Assembly (NCBI GenBank): GCA_945860745.1
Contig: CAMASH010000027.1
Location: forward strand, 1 to 41,134
Reading direction: 5' to 3'
DNA from: Chthoniobacter flavus
GTDB lineage: Bacteria > Verrucomicrobiota > Verrucomicrobiia > Chthoniobacterales > Terrimicrobiaceae
DNA: 41,134 nt
Both the position numbers and the translations under genes were made by a program. This document shows positions 40,140 to 41,134 of the stretch, one piece after another; position 1 is the first letter of the stretch; each line of letters starts with the position of its first letter. The notes beneath the pieces were generated by a model, which made no database searches, was not told the DNA's origin, and worked only from the letters and a program-made list of their open reading frames with translations.

Positions 40140-40586
40140 CTACCGGTAAAACGCCGCGACCTGCCGGGCCACGGCATCCTGCACGCGGATCACCTGACCG
40201 GGCAAAAAAGGCTGGGGCAGCTTGTGCGGGGAAAACCATTCCACCGCGCTGCTTTCATCGCTCAATTCGGGCCCGCCGCCGAGCACCTTGCATTCGAAGG
40301 CCAGGCTCACATAGGACGCCACATCGCCGTTCGGATAGGTCATCGTGGTCAGCTTCGGATCGGAATAAATCCCGATCAAACGCACCACCGCCACATCGTA
40401 ACCGGTCTCCTCCTTCACCTCGCGGACGATGGCCTCCTCCGCCGTCTCCCCGGTTTCGATGGCCCCGCCCGGCAGGCCCCAATGGGCATTGTCCGTGCGG
40501 AGATGAAGCAGGATGCGACCCTCGTTATTGAAGACCACAGCCGCAGCAGCAGCGCGGCGGAAACGGGCAGGGTCGGTCCTGGGCAT
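40140..40586 (-). CDS. Nudix hydrolase
   Basis: About 148 residues from the ATG at 40586 (MPRTDPARFRRAAAAAVVF). The Nudix box is WGLPGGAIETGETAEEAIVR followed by EVKEETGYDV, a full G-x5-E-x7-REUxEExGU match. RLIGIYSDPKLTTMTYPNGD is typical of ADP-ribose or general NUDIX pyrophosphatases that act on nucleotide sugars. The exact substrate cannot be told. An upstream start at 40601 would add five residues. Confidence 0.9.
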   Translation of the reverse strand: MPRTDPARFRRAAAAAVVFNNEGRILLHLRTDNAHWGLPGGAIETGETAEEAIVREVKEETGYDVAVVRLIGIYSDPKLTTMTYPNGDVASYVSLAFECKVLGGGPELSDESSAVEWFSPHKLPQPFLPGQVIRVQDAVARQVAAFYR

Positions 40587-40608
40587 GATGAATGAGCACA
40601 AGGGATTT

Positions 40609-40702
40609 TGCCGCCAAAGAACACAAAGAACTCAAAAAGCCGGGACGGAGGTCAGGCTGAATCCGGCTGCTCTTTCGTGATCTTTGCGTTCTCTTGTGGC
40701 CA
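40609..40702. repeat. Intergenic palindromic repeat, copy C, running into the CYTH gene
   Basis: Left arm TTGCCGCCAAAGAACACAAAG (split here as TTGCCGCC and AAAGAACACAAAG) with ACTCAAAAAG, and right arm CTTTCGTGATCTTTGCG-TTCTCTTGTGGCC, form an imperfect hairpin with loop GACGGAGGTCAGG. It is the clearest copy of the family also at 7061 and 29541. The right arm is read as the last codons of the CYTH gene. Confidence 0.65.
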
Positions 40703-41134
40703 ACTCTTGAACGGTCGTTCGGACAGACTGGAATTGAAATACCGCGGGTCGTCGGACACCTCCGCACCCGCCCACGGCGGCAAATCGAAGACCTCGTCCT
40801 CCCCCTTCAACTCGATCTCGGCGACGACCAGTCCCGCATTGTCACCGGCGAACTCATCCACCTCCCAGCGTTTGCCACTGTATTCCACAATGGTGCGGGT
40901 TTTTTCAATGAGGGGACCGAGGCATAAGGCGAAGAGATCTTCCGCCTGCGCGACCGGAATGGCATACTCAAATTCCGGACGCGAAATCCCGCGCGAAATC
41001 CCCTTGATGGTGAGAAACGCTCTATCCCCCGCGCGGCGCACCCGCACGGTCCGCTCCGGATCGCGCGAAAGATAGCCCTGCACGTAGCGGGTTCCCACTG
41101 CGCCGGCCCTCCAGGCGTCGTCCGCCACGAGGAA
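40652..41134 (-). CDS. CYTH domain protein, 5' end outside window
   Basis: The frame is open to the window edge (FLVADDAWRAG), so the start (probably an EIERKFL-type motif just beyond) is missing. CYTH features are ERTVRVRRAGDRAFLTIKG, SRPEFEYAIP, RWEVDEFAGDNAGLVVAEIE and DPRYFNSSLS. The fold makes a tunnel for triphosphates; bacterial members are inorganic triphosphatases or class IV adenylyl cyclases. The natural end is near ERPFKSW. The following residues PQENAKITKEQPDSA are encoded by repeat copy C, so the repeat has added about 15 residues. Confidence 0.85.
   Translation of the reverse strand, partial: FLVADDAWRAGAVGTRYVQGYLSRDPERTVRVRRAGDRAFLTIKGISRGISRPEFEYAIPVAQAEDLFALCLGPLIEKTRTIVEYSGKRWEVDEFAGDNAGLVVAEIELKGEDEVFDLPPWAGAEVSDDPRYFNSSLSERPFKSWPQENAKITKEQPDSA

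Overview
The window is GC-rich and carries a mixture of housekeeping, catabolic and accessory genes typical of a free-living heterotroph. I infer a Verrucomicrobiota bacterium with moderate confidence. The reasons are the small XRE protein beginning MNVCGPQ, an AbrB-like antitoxin of the [11 protein letters not shown] type, and intergenic palindromes of a kind I associate with that phylum. No rRNA, tRNA or CRISPR array was recognised, so the assignment rests on protein character only.

Layout. 1-2.8 kb: 3' part of a methylmalonate-semialdehyde dehydrogenase gene and a dihydropyrimidinase gene, suggesting reductive pyrimidine catabolism through beta-alanine to acetyl-CoA. 2.8-5.3 kb: a nucleotidyltransferase/partner pair, a secreted protein divergent from an XRE regulator with two matching operator-like sites between them, and a BI-1 family membrane protein. 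5.4-12.6 kb: a GT87-like membrane protein, hypothetical proteins, a HicBA toxin-antitoxin pair, ResB, an AsmA-like protein, a textbook sigma-54 promoter motif in front of a frameshifted gene, and a small membrane protein. 12.6-15.9 kb: leftward operon ending in purF-purM. 16-20.3 kb: Nudix, GNAT, then circularly permuted ATP-grasp, alpha-E protein and secreted nuclease in overlapping order. 20.4-26.3 kb: a CcdB-like toxin-antitoxin pair, lysA, ppk1, gene debris, a DUF4256 gene and a lipoate ligase-like gene. 26.3-30.4 kb: parB, then a lipid cluster (desaturase, FAD-dependent oxidoreductase, DUF1365). 30.4-34.7 kb: VapBC-like pair and prpBCD (methylcitrate cycle). 35-38.8 kb: arylsulfotransferase-like, GAP/Sap-like transporter and cytochrome P450, which look like an acquired segment bounded by toxin-gene debris on one side and a MITE-like palindrome on the other. 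38.9-41.1 kb: debris, OsmC, Nudix and a partial CYTH gene.

Functional links. MmsA can yield propionyl-CoA, or acetyl-CoA from malonate semialdehyde. PrpBCD would consume propionyl-CoA, although nothing shows the two loci are co-regulated. Four complete toxin-antitoxin-like pairs and one toxin-gene remnant are scattered between housekeeping genes. Several families of intergenic palindromes recur in the window, and one copy supplies the last codons of the CYTH gene.

The items most worth following up are the twin operators of the XRE/secreted-protein pair, the P450/sulfotransferase/Sap-like island, the sigma-54 motif on a decaying gene, and the 7-bp tandem repeat at the ATP-grasp/alpha-E junction.
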